The notes under the pieces were generated by a model. It did no database searches. It saw nothing but the letters and a program-made list of their open reading frames with translations, and was not told where the DNA came from. A DNA stretch of 64,000 nt from contig NZ_BJYD01000022.1 in NCBI RefSeq assembly GCF_007991335.1, positions 1-64,000 on the forward strand, written 5' to 3'. The stretch's first letter is position 1; each line of letters starts with the position of its first letter. Source of the stretch: Halobacillus faecis. GTDB taxonomy: Bacteria; Bacillota; Bacilli; Bacillales; Halobacillaceae. The position numbers were made by a program, and so were the translations under genes. Shown here one piece after another: positions 44,881 through 53,180 of the stretch.

Positions 44881-46548
44881 TTATTCGATTGAAAAGATAT
44901 AGGAATATATCGGCTGTCCACCATTGTGGATTTCCACTTCCAAATCTTCGTATGTTTCTTCAATGAATGACTCAAGTTCTGCAATCTCTTTATCGTCGGC
45001 TTCTTCACCAGTCAAGATGGTCAGAATTTCATCTTCATCTTCGTCTATCATTTGGTTCAACAACGTTTTAGCCGTCGTCAAAGCATTTTTGTCTGTGGCT
45101 GAGATTTTACCATCGGCAATTCCCATGAAGTGGCCTTTGGAAATATCCAACCCATCAATTTGCGTATCTCTGACGGCATACGTGATTTGTCCTGTTTTCA
45201 CTTCAGACATAAGGCTGAGCATTTCTTCTTTATTCGCATCAAGATCTGCTTCCGGGTTGAACCCAAGAAGTGCGCTCATTCCTTGAGGGATGGTTTTCGA
45301 TGGAATGACAGCAACCTCTACCTCCGCTAATTCTGCCGCTTGTTCAGCAGCCATGACGATATTCTTGTTATTCGGCAAGATGAGCACACGTTTCGCATGT
45401 GCTTCTTTAATCGCTTCTGAAAGATCTTGAGTACTTGGGTTCATGGTTTGACCACCCTGGATGACAACAGTAGCGCCAAGACTTTCGAACAGCTTTTTGA
45501 TTCCGTCTCCCATGCTCACTGTTACAATTCCGTACTCCGCTTTTTCCTCTGACTTGGGCTTGGCCTTCTTTTTGTCCCCAACGATTGAAGTATGCTGCTC
45601 ACGCATATTCTCAATCTTCATGTTGATTAGACTTCCGTATCTTTGCCCCAAGGTCATAGCTTCACCTGGATATTCCACGTGCACATGGACTTTGATCAAG
45701 TCTTCATCAGAAACGACAAGTAGAGAATCACCCATTTCACTAAGCTCATTACGGAAGGCTTCTTCATCATATGGATGTTCGGCAAGTTTATCTTCTTCAA
45801 ATTTGACCATGAATTCTGTGCAATAGCCAAATTCAATATCCTCCGTATTCATGAAGTCCTGATTTAACTTGTGGTGTTCAGCATTGACCATGTCATCCAT
45901 CGATACTGTTTCCTCAAGATCAGGAAGTTCCTCCCCTTTTAGATTGGCCAGGAAACCTTCATAAATCGTGACGAGACCTTGTCCTCCACTATCCACAACC
46001 CCTACTTCCTTCAATACAGGAAGCAGCTCAGGTGTGTGCTTCAAGGATTTTTTAGCTGCTTGAACGACTCCTTCGATGAACGGAATGAAGTCTTCCTCCT
46101 TTTCAGCAATCTCGACAGATGCTTCAGCAGCCTCTCTCGCTACAGTAAGAATGGTTCCTTCCACAGGCTTCATGACAGCTTTATATGCTGTTTTGGCCCC
46201 ACCTTGAAGAGCGTCTGAAAAGTCCTTGGTTGTAATGACTTCTTTGTCTTCAATCGTCTTCGCAAAGCCACGGAAAATTTGGGAAAGAATAACCCCTGAG
46301 TTTCCTCGGGCTCCCATTAAGAGACCTTTGGATAAAGATTGGGCCACTGTTCCTACATGATTCTGGTCCACGTTCCGCACTTCTTCAGCTCCAGAAGTCA
46401 TGGATAGATTCATATTTGTCCCCGTATCTCCATCCGGTACAGGGAAAACATTCAAAGCATCAATCATCTGAGAGTTCTGCTTTAAATGATGCGCTCCTTG
46501 CAAGATCATTTCGGCAAGCGTCTTGCCGTCTAACTTTTGTAACGTCAC
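44881..46548 (-). CDS. fakA: Fatty acid kinase ATP-binding subunit FakA (YloV, DAK2 domain)
   Basis: 555 residues. N-terminal DhaL/DAK2 kinase domain (about 1-200) with NVFPVPDGDTGTNMNLSM, GARGNSGVILSQIF and VDSGGQGL; the rest is the FakA-type C-terminal domain (ILPNNKNIVMAAEQAAELAE). FakA phosphorylates fatty acids held by a FakB/DegV partner encoded elsewhere. It starts with GTG at 46548, AAGGAGG 8 bases upstream. Follows asp23. Confidence 0.95.
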   Translation of the reverse strand: MTLQKLDGKTLAEMILQGAHHLKQNSQMIDALNVFPVPDGDTGTNMNLSMTSGAEEVRNVDQNHVGTVAQSLSKGLLMGARGNSGVILSQIFRGFAKTIEDKEVITTKDFSDALQGGAKTAYKAVMKPVEGTILTVAREAAEASVEIAEKEEDFIPFIEGVVQAAKKSLKHTPELLPVLKEVGVVDSGGQGLVTIYEGFLANLKGEELPDLEETVSMDDMVNAEHHKLNQDFMNTEDIEFGYCTEFMVKFEEDKLAEHPYDEEAFRNELSEMGDSLLVVSDEDLIKVHVHVEYPGEAMTLGQRYGSLINMKIENMREQHTSIVGDKKKAKPKSEEKAEYGIVTVSMGDGIKKLFESLGATVVIQGGQTMNPSTQDLSEAIKEAHAKRVLILPNNKNIVMAAEQAAELAEVEVAVIPSKTIPQGMSALLGFNPEADLDANKEEMLSLMSEVKTGQITYAVRDTQIDGLDISKGHFMGIADGKISATDKNALTTAKTLLNQMIDEDEDEILTILTGEEADDKEIAELESFIEETYEDLEVEIHNGGQPIYSYIFSIE

Positions 46549-46579
46549 ACTTACTTCCTCCTTTGACTACAACCGCGAT

Positions 46580-46942
46580 CTATTCGGTCGTCACACGAAC
46601 TCCCTGAATGAAGATATTCACAGAATCCACAGACAAACCAACTGTTTTGTTTAGTGTGTATTTTACTTGTGATTGGACGTTGTGAGCGACTTCGGAAATC
46701 TTCGTCCCGTAGCTCACAATAATGTACATGTCTATATGGAGGCGATCTTCATCCTGTCTGACAACGACTCCTCTGGAAAAATTCTCTTTTCGGAGCATTT
46801 CAGATAAACCGTCACGGATCTGATTTTTAGATGCCATACCGACGATGCCGTAGCACTCAACAGCGGCTCCTCCAGCAATCGTTGAAATGACTTCATTGCT
46901 AATAGTAATATGACCATATTGGTTATTTAAATCAACAGACAT
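46580..46942 (-). CDS. yloU: Asp23/Gls24 family protein (YloU)
   Basis: 120 residues: YGHITISNEVISTIAGGAAV, CYGIVGMASKN, and the C-terminal KTVGLSVDSVNIFIQGVR. Asp23-type proteins are abundant envelope-associated stress proteins. The gene always pairs with the DAK2 gene that follows 31 bases on. AAGGAGG precedes the ATG. Confidence 0.94.
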   Translation of the reverse strand: MSVDLNNQYGHITISNEVISTIAGGAAVECYGIVGMASKNQIRDGLSEMLRKENFSRGVVVRQDEDRLHIDMYIIVSYGTKISEVAHNVQSQVKYTLNKTVGLSVDSVNIFIQGVRVTTE

Positions 46943-46980
46943 AATAGATCCTCCTTTATAATCCTCTTCAATCCTACCCT

Positions 46981-46989
46981 ATTATAACA
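46981..46989 (-). promoter_or_regulatory. Extended -10 promoter of asp23-fakA
   Basis: Minus strand TGTTATAAT is a perfect extended -10 element (TGnTATAAT); no good -35 is visible. It lies 39 bases before the start codon. Confidence 0.5.
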
Positions 46990-47092
46990 CAAAAATGTGA
47001 AATGAATTTCTGTTCAATGGTAAGAAAATGACCTGGATATCCCTACTATACTGTGTAACAATTCATAAGTTCTGTCAAGAAAAAATTCTTGA

Positions 47093-47098
47093 TATAAT
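47093..47098 (+). promoter_or_regulatory. Candidate rpmB -10 element
   Basis: TATAAT preceded by a weak -35. It overlaps an inverted repeat TCAAGAA-AAAA-TTCTTGA just upstream (47075-47092), possibly an operator or merely AT-rich symmetry. Confidence 0.35.
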
Positions 47099-47184
47099 TC
47101 TGACTAGATTATTGCAAACACGTATTCTATATGATAAAGTTACTAAGTATCTGATGATTTATGTATGTAACAGGAGGGATTTTC

Positions 47185-47373
47185 ATGGCACGCAGAAGTG
47201 TTCTATCTGGTAAAGGTACACGCTCAGGTAACCACCGTTCACACGCGATGAACGCTAATAAACGTAAATTCAAAGCTAATGTTCAAAAAGTTCGCATCCT
47301 TGTGGATGGCAAGCCTCAAAAAGTTTACGTAACAGCACGTGAACTTAAGTCCGGCAAAGTACAACGCGTATAA
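47185..47373 (+). CDS. rpmB: Ribosomal protein L28
   Basis: 62 residues: [40 protein letters not shown]. It lacks the zinc-binding cysteines, so it is the C-minus form. AGGAGGG precedes the ATG at 47185. It diverges from asp23 and converges on spoVM, as in B. subtilis. Confidence 0.98.
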   Translation: MARRSVLSGKGTRSGNHRSHAMNANKRKFKANVQKVRILVDGKPQKVYVTARELKSGKVQRV

Positions 47374-47400
47374 TTGCTGACACAGAGCTTATAAGCTCAC

Positions 47401-47433
47401 AAAAAAAGCACCCTTTCCGGGTGCTTTTTTTAT
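47401..47433. terminator. Bidirectional terminator between rpmB and spoVM
   Basis: AAAAAAAGCACCC, TTTCC, GGGTGCTTTTTTT. Strong stem with A and T runs, serving rpmB on the plus strand and spoVM on the minus strand. Confidence 0.92.
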
Positions 47434-47467
47434 TTGCTAAGATAAATTAACGGGCGATTTTGGTGCT

Positions 47468-47501
47468 CTCCGGAGCTCAGCCCATGTGTACTCCGGAGCT
47501 C
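47468..47501. repeat. Pair of CTCCGGAGCTC repeats
   Basis: CTCCGGAGCTC occurs at 47468-47478 and again at 47491-47501. Each contains the palindrome CTCCGGAG, so the pair can also fold as a stem. It lies between spoVM and the terminator. Confidence 0.5.
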
Positions 47502-47518
47502 TCCACTTTGATTTGGTC

Positions 47519-47599
47519 CTAATCTTTTTTAAATGTACTTATGACTGCGCGCACTAAACCCCCGACGAACCTTGGGAGTTTGATGGTATAAAATTTCAA
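47519..47599 (-). CDS. spoVM: Spore morphogenesis peptide SpoVM
   Basis: 26 residues from a TTG start at 47599, reading MKFYTIKLPRFVGG then LVRAVISTFKKD. B. subtilis SpoVM is MKFYTIKLPKFLGG then IVRAMLGSFRKD, so length, the Pro at position 9 and the amphipathic helix are preserved. SpoVM senses the convex forespore membrane and anchors SpoIVA to start coat assembly. AGGAGGAGGGGG lies upstream. The place between thiN and rpmB is the conserved one. Easily missed because it is so short. Confidence 0.95.
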   Translation of the reverse strand: MKFYTIKLPRFVGGLVRAVISTFKKD

Positions 47600-47647
47600 A
47601 AGAGCCCCCTCCTCCTATATGAACTAATGCGAACTCCCTTATAACCC

Positions 47648-48307
47648 TCATGTAGGCAAGTCTGTACTTCTTATTACTAAGAGTATGCCTGACTCAAATG
47701 AAAAAGTACCTGTATCTTCAATCAGTCGGTTTGAGATGCACAGGGTGGATCCAAATGGCAGATAAGCGCGATCCAAAGGGTAGTAGAACCCTTCGAGGGT
47801 AATATCCGTCACTTCCAGCGTCACTGGCAAGAAAGAAACATATGGATAACATTCATCCGCTTCCATCTTATGCTCACCAGCTGAGACTAATTCCACCCGA
47901 TTCTGTCGATCAATGATCGCACTTTTTACATTTTCCTTCATGAGGGGGTAAAGAAGCTGCATGTTCGCCTGAGAATGATCGATCCGACCACCGGTCACTC
48001 CGAATAATAGAATATGCCCCGCCTTTAAACGGAGTGCTTCATTTATAGCTAATTCCAAATCCGTTTCATCCTTTTCATCTGGATAAACAAAGACGTGTTT
48101 GGATTTCTTTTTTATTTCAGCCAGTGATCTTTCTGATACAGAATCAAAATCTCCAATGGCGATGTCGGGAGCCACTCCCTGCTCGACGAGAACTTCTGCT
48201 CCTTGATCGGCCCCGATCCAAATGCATTCATCACATGCATATGCTTTTAAATCCGGTATGTAAGACTTCGGTCCGCCACCGACAACAATAACTCTCTTCA
48301 TTTCCAT
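47648..48307 (-). CDS. thiN: Thiamine pyrophosphokinase
   Basis: 219 residues. Motifs KRVIVVGGGPKSY, CIWIGADQGAEVLVEQGVAP, AIGDFDSVSE, DETDLELAINEAL and GVTGGRIDHSQANMQLLYPL. It converts thiamine to thiamine diphosphate. The start at 48307 has GGGAGG 5 bases upstream; an upstream in-frame ATG lies in the repeat-flanking region. Confidence 0.95.
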   Translation of the reverse strand: MEMKRVIVVGGGPKSYIPDLKAYACDECIWIGADQGAEVLVEQGVAPDIAIGDFDSVSERSLAEIKKKSKHVFVYPDEKDETDLELAINEALRLKAGHILLFGVTGGRIDHSQANMQLLYPLMKENVKSAIIDRQNRVELVSAGEHKMEADECYPYVSFLPVTLEVTDITLEGFYYPLDRAYLPFGSTLCISNRLIEDTGTFSFESGILLVIRSTDLPT

Positions 48308-48362
48308 AACATCCTCCCTGTACCTTTCACCATAAAAAAATAAATCCTTCACTATTCACGAT

Positions 48363-48570
48363 AAGCTCCCTGTGGAAGACTCAATTTCAAGATGTTTCGG
48401 GCTTCATTTGCCATAAGGAGATTCAGGGGTGGTCGGGAAGATACTCGCTTTCCTGTGGGGGAGCGCCGCGCTCCCGCGGAAAGCGAGTGATTCCCCGCAG
48501 CCCCCATCCACTCAACAAAAGTCTCGAAATCAAGTCTTTCACAATCCTGTTATCTATTACAATAGGACGG
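48363..48570. repeat. Family 1 repeat, copy D
   Basis: Left end AAGCTCCCTGTGGAAGACTC then AATTTCAAGATG, right end GTCTCGAAATCAAGTCTTTC then ACAATCCTGTTATCTATTAC. A strong inner hairpin pairs ACTCGCTTTCC (48443-48453) with GGAAAGCGAGT (48478-48488), continued by GGGAGCG and CGCTCCC. It separates rpe from thiN. Confidence 0.72.
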
Positions 48571-48627
48571 TTTCTTCTATTGTAAAATGTAACTTATTTC
48601 TGAACTGGATGCCAATAATAAAAAAGA

Positions 48628-48661
48628 AAATAAAAAACTCAAAGGATCGAGGCCCTTTGAG
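48628..48661 (-). terminator. Terminator after rpe
   Basis: Minus strand: CTCAAAGG, 8-base loop, CCTTTGAG, TTTTTTATTTTC. Ends the prpC-prkC-rsgA-rpe transcript before thiN. Confidence 0.88.
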
Positions 48662-48669
48662 CGTTTCAT

Positions 48670-49323
48670 TTATTGTGCCGCTTGTCTAATTTCTTCCATC
48701 GCTTTTTTACGATCTTCTTGGTTAAAGATGGCGCTGCCAGCCACAAGCACATCCGCTCCAGCGTCTGTGCAAAGTTTAGCTGTATCAACTTTCACTCCAC
48801 CATCTATTTCGATTTCGAAGGAAAGTCCTTCTTCTTCCCTCCACTGGGAGATTTGTTCAATTTTTGGTACGACCGACTGAATAAATGATTGCCCCCCAAA
48901 TCCTGGGTTAACCGTCATCAAGAGGACAAGATCGACATCCTGGAGAATCGGCCGAATGGCTTCCGCTGGAGTTGCTGGATTGATGACGACTCCTGCTTTT
49001 ACCCCATGGCTTTTGATCAATTGAATCGTTCTATGGAGGTGTGGACATGCTTCCTGATGAACGGTGATGATATCAGATCCTGCTTTGGCAAAAGCTTCAA
49101 TATATTGATCTGGATTTTCGATCATTAAATGGACATCAAGAGGCAAGTCGGTTACCGGACGAATGTGGTCCACAATTAGTGGGCCGATTGTAATATTAGG
49201 AACAAAATGTCCGTCCATGACGTCTACGTGGATATAATCCGCTCCTCCACGTTCGACATCCTTGATTTCTTCTCCAAGCTTTGAAAAATCAGAAGCTAGA
49301 ATGGATGGTGCAATTTTTGTCAT
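48670..49323 (-). CDS. rpe: Ribulose-phosphate 3-epimerase
   Basis: 217 residues, TIM barrel. Metal-site motifs IHVDVMDGHFVPN, VDHIRPVTDLPLDVHLMIEN, and phosphate-binding VNPGFGGQSFI plus VLVAGSAIFN. It interconverts ribulose-5-phosphate and xylulose-5-phosphate. It follows rsgA by 2 bases. Confidence 0.98.
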   Translation of the reverse strand: MTKIAPSILASDFSKLGEEIKDVERGGADYIHVDVMDGHFVPNITIGPLIVDHIRPVTDLPLDVHLMIENPDQYIEAFAKAGSDIITVHQEACPHLHRTIQLIKSHGVKAGVVINPATPAEAIRPILQDVDLVLLMTVNPGFGGQSFIQSVVPKIEQISQWREEEGLSFEIEIDGGVKVDTAKLCTDAGADVLVAGSAIFNQEDRKKAMEEIRQAAQ

Positions 49324-49325
49324 GT

Positions 49326-50207
49326 TTAATACCTCGGCTTTCTATTCTGTATTTCATTTAAAAATTGTAGATAATGCTCGTACCGCTGATCGGAAATCTC
49401 CCCATTATCTACGGCCTTTTTGACCGCGCACTTCGGCTCTTTGTTGTGCAAACAACCTCGGAATTTACATTCATTCTGTACTTCTACGAACTCAGGGAAA
49501 CACTCAGGCAGTTGATCAAGTTCCAATTCGCCGAATTCCAATGAACTAAAACCAGGGGTATCTGCTACAAGCCCGCCTGCTATTTCATAAAGTTCCACAT
49601 GACGTGTTGTATGTTTTCCACGGCCCAGACTCTCAGAGATTTCATCGGTATCAATAGAGAGTCTTGGATCGATGGAATTAAGCAAGGACGATTTACCGAC
49701 ACCGGACTGACCGGCAATCACCGTTGTACGCCCAGCCAGGTGAGATTCAATTTGATCCATAGATTCTGTATCGTCTACAGCTGATAAAATAACGGGGTAG
49801 CCGATTTTTTCATACAAGGATTTGTAGCTTTCCATCACTTCCATTTGTTGTTCATCCAATTGGTCCACCTTGGAAATGACAATAAAAGGCTCAATCCTCT
49901 TTTCTTCCACAAGGACGAGAAAGCGATCCAGTAATAAAGCATTGAAATCCGGGTGAACAGCAGAAGTGACGATTAACGCCTGATCAACATTCGATATTGG
50001 AGGCCTGACCAACTCATTCTTTCTGTTTTCAATGGATAAGATGTAACCTTCTTCTTTATTTTCCGCCTTGAACTCTACGAGATCACCAACTAAAGGGGTG
50101 ACTTTCTTCTTACGAAAGTTGCCCCGTCCACGACATTGGTAGATCTCCCCTTCACAAAGGACATAATAGAACCCGCTCAATGATTTAATAATTTTTCCTA
50201 CTGGCAT
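49326..50207 (-). CDS. rsgA: Ribosome small subunit GTPase RsgA (CpgA)
   Basis: 293 residues: N-terminal OB fold, a circularly permuted GTPase with P-loop GQSGVGKSSLLN near 170, and a C-terminal zinc site (CKFRGCLHNKEPKCAV). It helps 30S maturation; B. subtilis CpgA is a PrkC substrate. Twelve bases after prkC. Confidence 0.97.
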   Translation of the reverse strand: MPVGKIIKSLSGFYYVLCEGEIYQCRGRGNFRKKKVTPLVGDLVEFKAENKEEGYILSIENRKNELVRPPISNVDQALIVTSAVHPDFNALLLDRFLVLVEEKRIEPFIVISKVDQLDEQQMEVMESYKSLYEKIGYPVILSAVDDTESMDQIESHLAGRTTVIAGQSGVGKSSLLNSIDPRLSIDTDEISESLGRGKHTTRHVELYEIAGGLVADTPGFSSLEFGELELDQLPECFPEFVEVQNECKFRGCLHNKEPKCAVKKAVDNGEISDQRYEHYLQFLNEIQNRKPRY

Positions 50208-50218
50208 CTTTTCACCTC

Positions 50219-52276
50219 TTAATACGGTACTTCCACTTCTTCTTGATAGACTTCTCCGTCCCTCATTACCCGGTAGGTGGCTACTTCTCCCGGTTCAATG
50301 GTTAAAGTAATTTCAAACGTTTTCGTCTCGGTAATCGTTTCACTGATCACTGGAGTACTTCCGTTTCGATTAGCATCATTGACATAAATCAATACTTCCT
50401 GACCCTCGGTTTCCGGCTGCTCTCCTTCTTGCTCGCCATCCCCTTGGCCTTCTTCCTCATTCGTTGCCGGTTCATACGGAACTTCAATAGAAACGGTCTC
50501 ATCTCTAGGAGGTTTTGGCTCAGGTCCTCTAGAAATGACTAAGTTTACGGTCGACCCTTGCTCTACTTCTGTTTGAGCAGCAGGATCCTGTCTAATCACA
50601 TAGCCTTCTCTTACCTCTTCGGAGAATTCACGTGTCACTTCAAATTTCAATTTATTTCTTTGCAGGTAATCTGTGGCAAACTTCTCATTCGCTTCCACTA
50701 AACTCGGAAGTTGAACTTTAGCCACTCCAGAACTGACACGGAAGGTTACCGTGGTCTCATCTGGAATGACACTCGTACCAGGGCTTGGACTTACATGGGA
50801 AATAATTTCTCCTGCTGAATGTTCCTCGCTTGTCTGTTCGATTAAATCGACACCACTATATCCCTTACTCTCCAGCTCTTCTTTTACTTGTTCGTAATCA
50901 TCACCGCTGTAATCAGGGAAATCCACACGTTCTTTTCCGTTGCTAAGATATACGGTAACCTCGGAACCTTCCTTCACTGTCATCCCAGCTTCAGGGTCTG
51001 TTTCAATGACATCTCCCTCTTCCACCTCATCAGAAAAACGCGTTTCTCTTGTCACACTAAGGTTCAAGTCACTGAGTTCACTATATGCCGTCTCATACTC
51101 TTCTCCTGCAAGATCAGGAATCTCCACATCCGCCGGCTGGATGATCCCAGGGATTGTGAATAAGGCTACGGCTCCCCCAATGACTAATAAAAGAATAACC
51201 GTAAGGATCCAGGGCCACACTTTTCGCTTTTTCTTTTGTTTCTTCTCGTCAGCCTGAGGAGCTGCAGGAGGTGTCTCCTTATAGGTTTTAGTCGGTGATG
51301 CAGGCGTAGGGCTGACAGGCTTATGATCACTGGTATTGATGATCGTATCTTCTTCGGTTGAATTCCCGTATGCTTCATTTGTAATCACTGGGATGGCTTT
51401 GGTCTTTTCTTCATCACCATCATCGGGTAAAGTAAATACCGGTTCATTTGCGCGGTATGGTTCAAGAGAAGTTTCAATCTCATGCTCCATCTCCAATACC
51501 GATTCGTACCTATGAAAAGGATCTTTGGCCGTTGATTTCAAAACAATATTCTCAACACTTTGAGGCAGATCCGCATTCCATCTTTTCAAGGAAGGTGTTT
51601 CATGCTGAAGATGCTTTAAAGCGATCGAGACAGGAGATTCTCCGGAAAAAGGGAGCCTGCCTGTCAGTAATTCGAAAAAAACAATACCGAGCGAATAGAC
51701 GTCTGATTTTTTTGTTGCCATCCCGCCCCGCGCTTGTTCAGGGGATAGATAATGAACAGAACCAAGCACAGAGTTGGTCTGAGTCAACGCCGTCGCACTG
51801 AGGGCCATAGCAATTCCGAAATCCGTCACTTTCACATGACCATAATGATCAATAAGAATGTTCTGCGGTTTAATATCCCTATGAACGATTCCATTATCAT
51901 GCGCATGAGCGATTGCGGATGCAATCTGCCTCATAATATCCACCGCTTCAGACACATCGATTGGACTATGTTGTTGAATGTACTGCTTTAACGTCATTCC
52001 ATCGACGTACTCCATCACCATAAAATAAATGTCGTCTTCCTCCCCGACATCATAAATGTTGACGATATTCGGATGAGAAAGACTCGTAGCTGATTGTGCC
52101 TCTCTATGAAAGCGAGCAATAAACTCTTCATCATTTCCATGTTCGAGTCGCAGTACTTTAATGGCGACATCCCTGTCCAGAATCGTGTCATGAGCAAGGT
52201 AGACATTCGCCATACCGCCGCCACCGATCATCTCTTGTACACGATAACGGTCATTAAGGAGACGGTTATTCAACAT
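50219..52276 (-). CDS. prkC: Ser/Thr protein kinase PrkC with PASTA domains
   Basis: 685 residues. Kinase domain (about 10-270): Lys in DVAIKVLRLE, HRDIKPQNIL, TDFGIAMA. Then a juxtamembrane linker, one membrane segment near 353-377 (WPWILTVILLLVIGGAVAL), and three extracellular PASTA repeats (about 380-590) that bind muropeptides, followed by a Glu/Gln-rich linker and a small C-terminal beta domain. It senses cell wall fragments and triggers spore germination in B. subtilis. Its ATG overlaps the prpC stop. Confidence 0.98.
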   Translation of the reverse strand: MLNNRLLNDRYRVQEMIGGGGMANVYLAHDTILDRDVAIKVLRLEHGNDEEFIARFHREAQSATSLSHPNIVNIYDVGEEDDIYFMVMEYVDGMTLKQYIQQHSPIDVSEAVDIMRQIASAIAHAHDNGIVHRDIKPQNILIDHYGHVKVTDFGIAMALSATALTQTNSVLGSVHYLSPEQARGGMATKKSDVYSLGIVFFELLTGRLPFSGESPVSIALKHLQHETPSLKRWNADLPQSVENIVLKSTAKDPFHRYESVLEMEHEIETSLEPYRANEPVFTLPDDGDEEKTKAIPVITNEAYGNSTEEDTIINTSDHKPVSPTPASPTKTYKETPPAAPQADEKKQKKKRKVWPWILTVILLLVIGGAVALFTIPGIIQPADVEIPDLAGEEYETAYSELSDLNLSVTRETRFSDEVEEGDVIETDPEAGMTVKEGSEVTVYLSNGKERVDFPDYSGDDYEQVKEELESKGYSGVDLIEQTSEEHSAGEIISHVSPSPGTSVIPDETTVTFRVSSGVAKVQLPSLVEANEKFATDYLQRNKLKFEVTREFSEEVREGYVIRQDPAAQTEVEQGSTVNLVISRGPEPKPPRDETVSIEVPYEPATNEEEGQGDGEQEGEQPETEGQEVLIYVNDANRNGSTPVISETITETKTFEITLTIEPGEVATYRVMRDGEVYQEEVEVPY

Positions 52277-53037
52277 TATTCCGCACCTTCTTTCTGGTCG
52301 GAAGAAGGATGATGATGGACGACTGCAAGCGTAATATTGTCTTCCCCTCCACGCTCATTCGCAAGATCGATCATCTGCTTCGTAAATGACGACCATTCCC
52401 CTTCAAATGTTTTCAATTCACTTAATTCCTCATCACTAACCTTATTGGTTAAGCCATCTGTGCACAATAGAAGGCGGTCATCTTCCTCGAATTCCATTGT
52501 TTTCACATCGGCCGTCAATTCAAATTCTGTCCCAAGCGCTTTTAACAATACATTTTTCCTGGGATGATGCTCGGCCTGTTCTTCGGTAATCTGTCCGGAA
52601 CGCACAAGTTCGTTCACGAGAGAATGGTCCTCAGTGATCACTTTAAAGCCGTAGTCATTAGCAAAATAGCACCTGCTGTCTCCAATATGACCGATCGTCG
52701 CAAATTCATTTGTACACAAAGCTACGACAACTGTCGTTCCCATCCCTGCACATTCTTCATGTTCATTGGCATAGGCTTTGATTTCATTGTTCGCAGAGAG
52801 GACCGCTTCTTTGATCCAATTTTCAGCTTGATCAGGAGTTTCTATAAGATTGGCTTCCTGCCATTTTTTATGTATGTGTGAGGTCGTCATCTGACTGGCA
52901 ATATCACCGGCCTGATGCCCACCCATCCCGTCGGCTACGATGGCAAGGACCTGGCCTGCATCGTTTTTAAAAACCCCGCCGGCATCCTCATTATGAATTC
53001 TGACTTTCCCTTGATCTGTTTCGTAATAACCTATCAT
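52276..53037 (-). CDS. prpC: PP2C-type protein phosphatase PrpC
   Basis: 253 residues. PP2C metal motifs in VRIHNEDAGG, IVADGMGGHQAGDIAS, GHIGDSRCYF, LLLCTDGLTN and GGEDNITLAVV. It reverses PrkC phosphorylation. Start at 53037 (MIGYYETDQGKVR) follows AGGTGAG. In B. subtilis rlmN lies directly upstream; here it does not. Confidence 0.96.
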   Translation of the reverse strand: MIGYYETDQGKVRIHNEDAGGVFKNDAGQVLAIVADGMGGHQAGDIASQMTTSHIHKKWQEANLIETPDQAENWIKEAVLSANNEIKAYANEHEECAGMGTTVVVALCTNEFATIGHIGDSRCYFANDYGFKVITEDHSLVNELVRSGQITEEQAEHHPRKNVLLKALGTEFELTADVKTMEFEEDDRLLLCTDGLTNKVSDEELSELKTFEGEWSSFTKQMIDLANERGGEDNITLAVVHHHPSSDQKEGAE

Positions 53038-53117
53038 GGTCTCACCTGCCTCATATTTATAACTTAGATAAAACATGGGTGCTCATTCTTAGGTGGTATC
53101 TTACACTCTACTTTAAA

Positions 53118-53153
53118 GGGTAGGAATCCGAGTATTGGAATCAGATTCTACCC
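53118..53153 (-). terminator. Hairpin after rsmB
   Basis: GGGTAGGAATC pairs with GATTCTACCC across the gap where rlmN would be. The minus strand continues TTTAAAG, a weak T-tract, so it may be an attenuator between rsmB and prpC. Confidence 0.45.
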
Positions 53154-53180
53154 CCTGGAATTCATTCATTTTGAGATTCT

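Noticed and set aside
48308-48362. Possible TPP riboswitch upstream of thiN
   Set aside because: The space is too short and no THI-box sequence is visible; the adjacent structure is the repeat.
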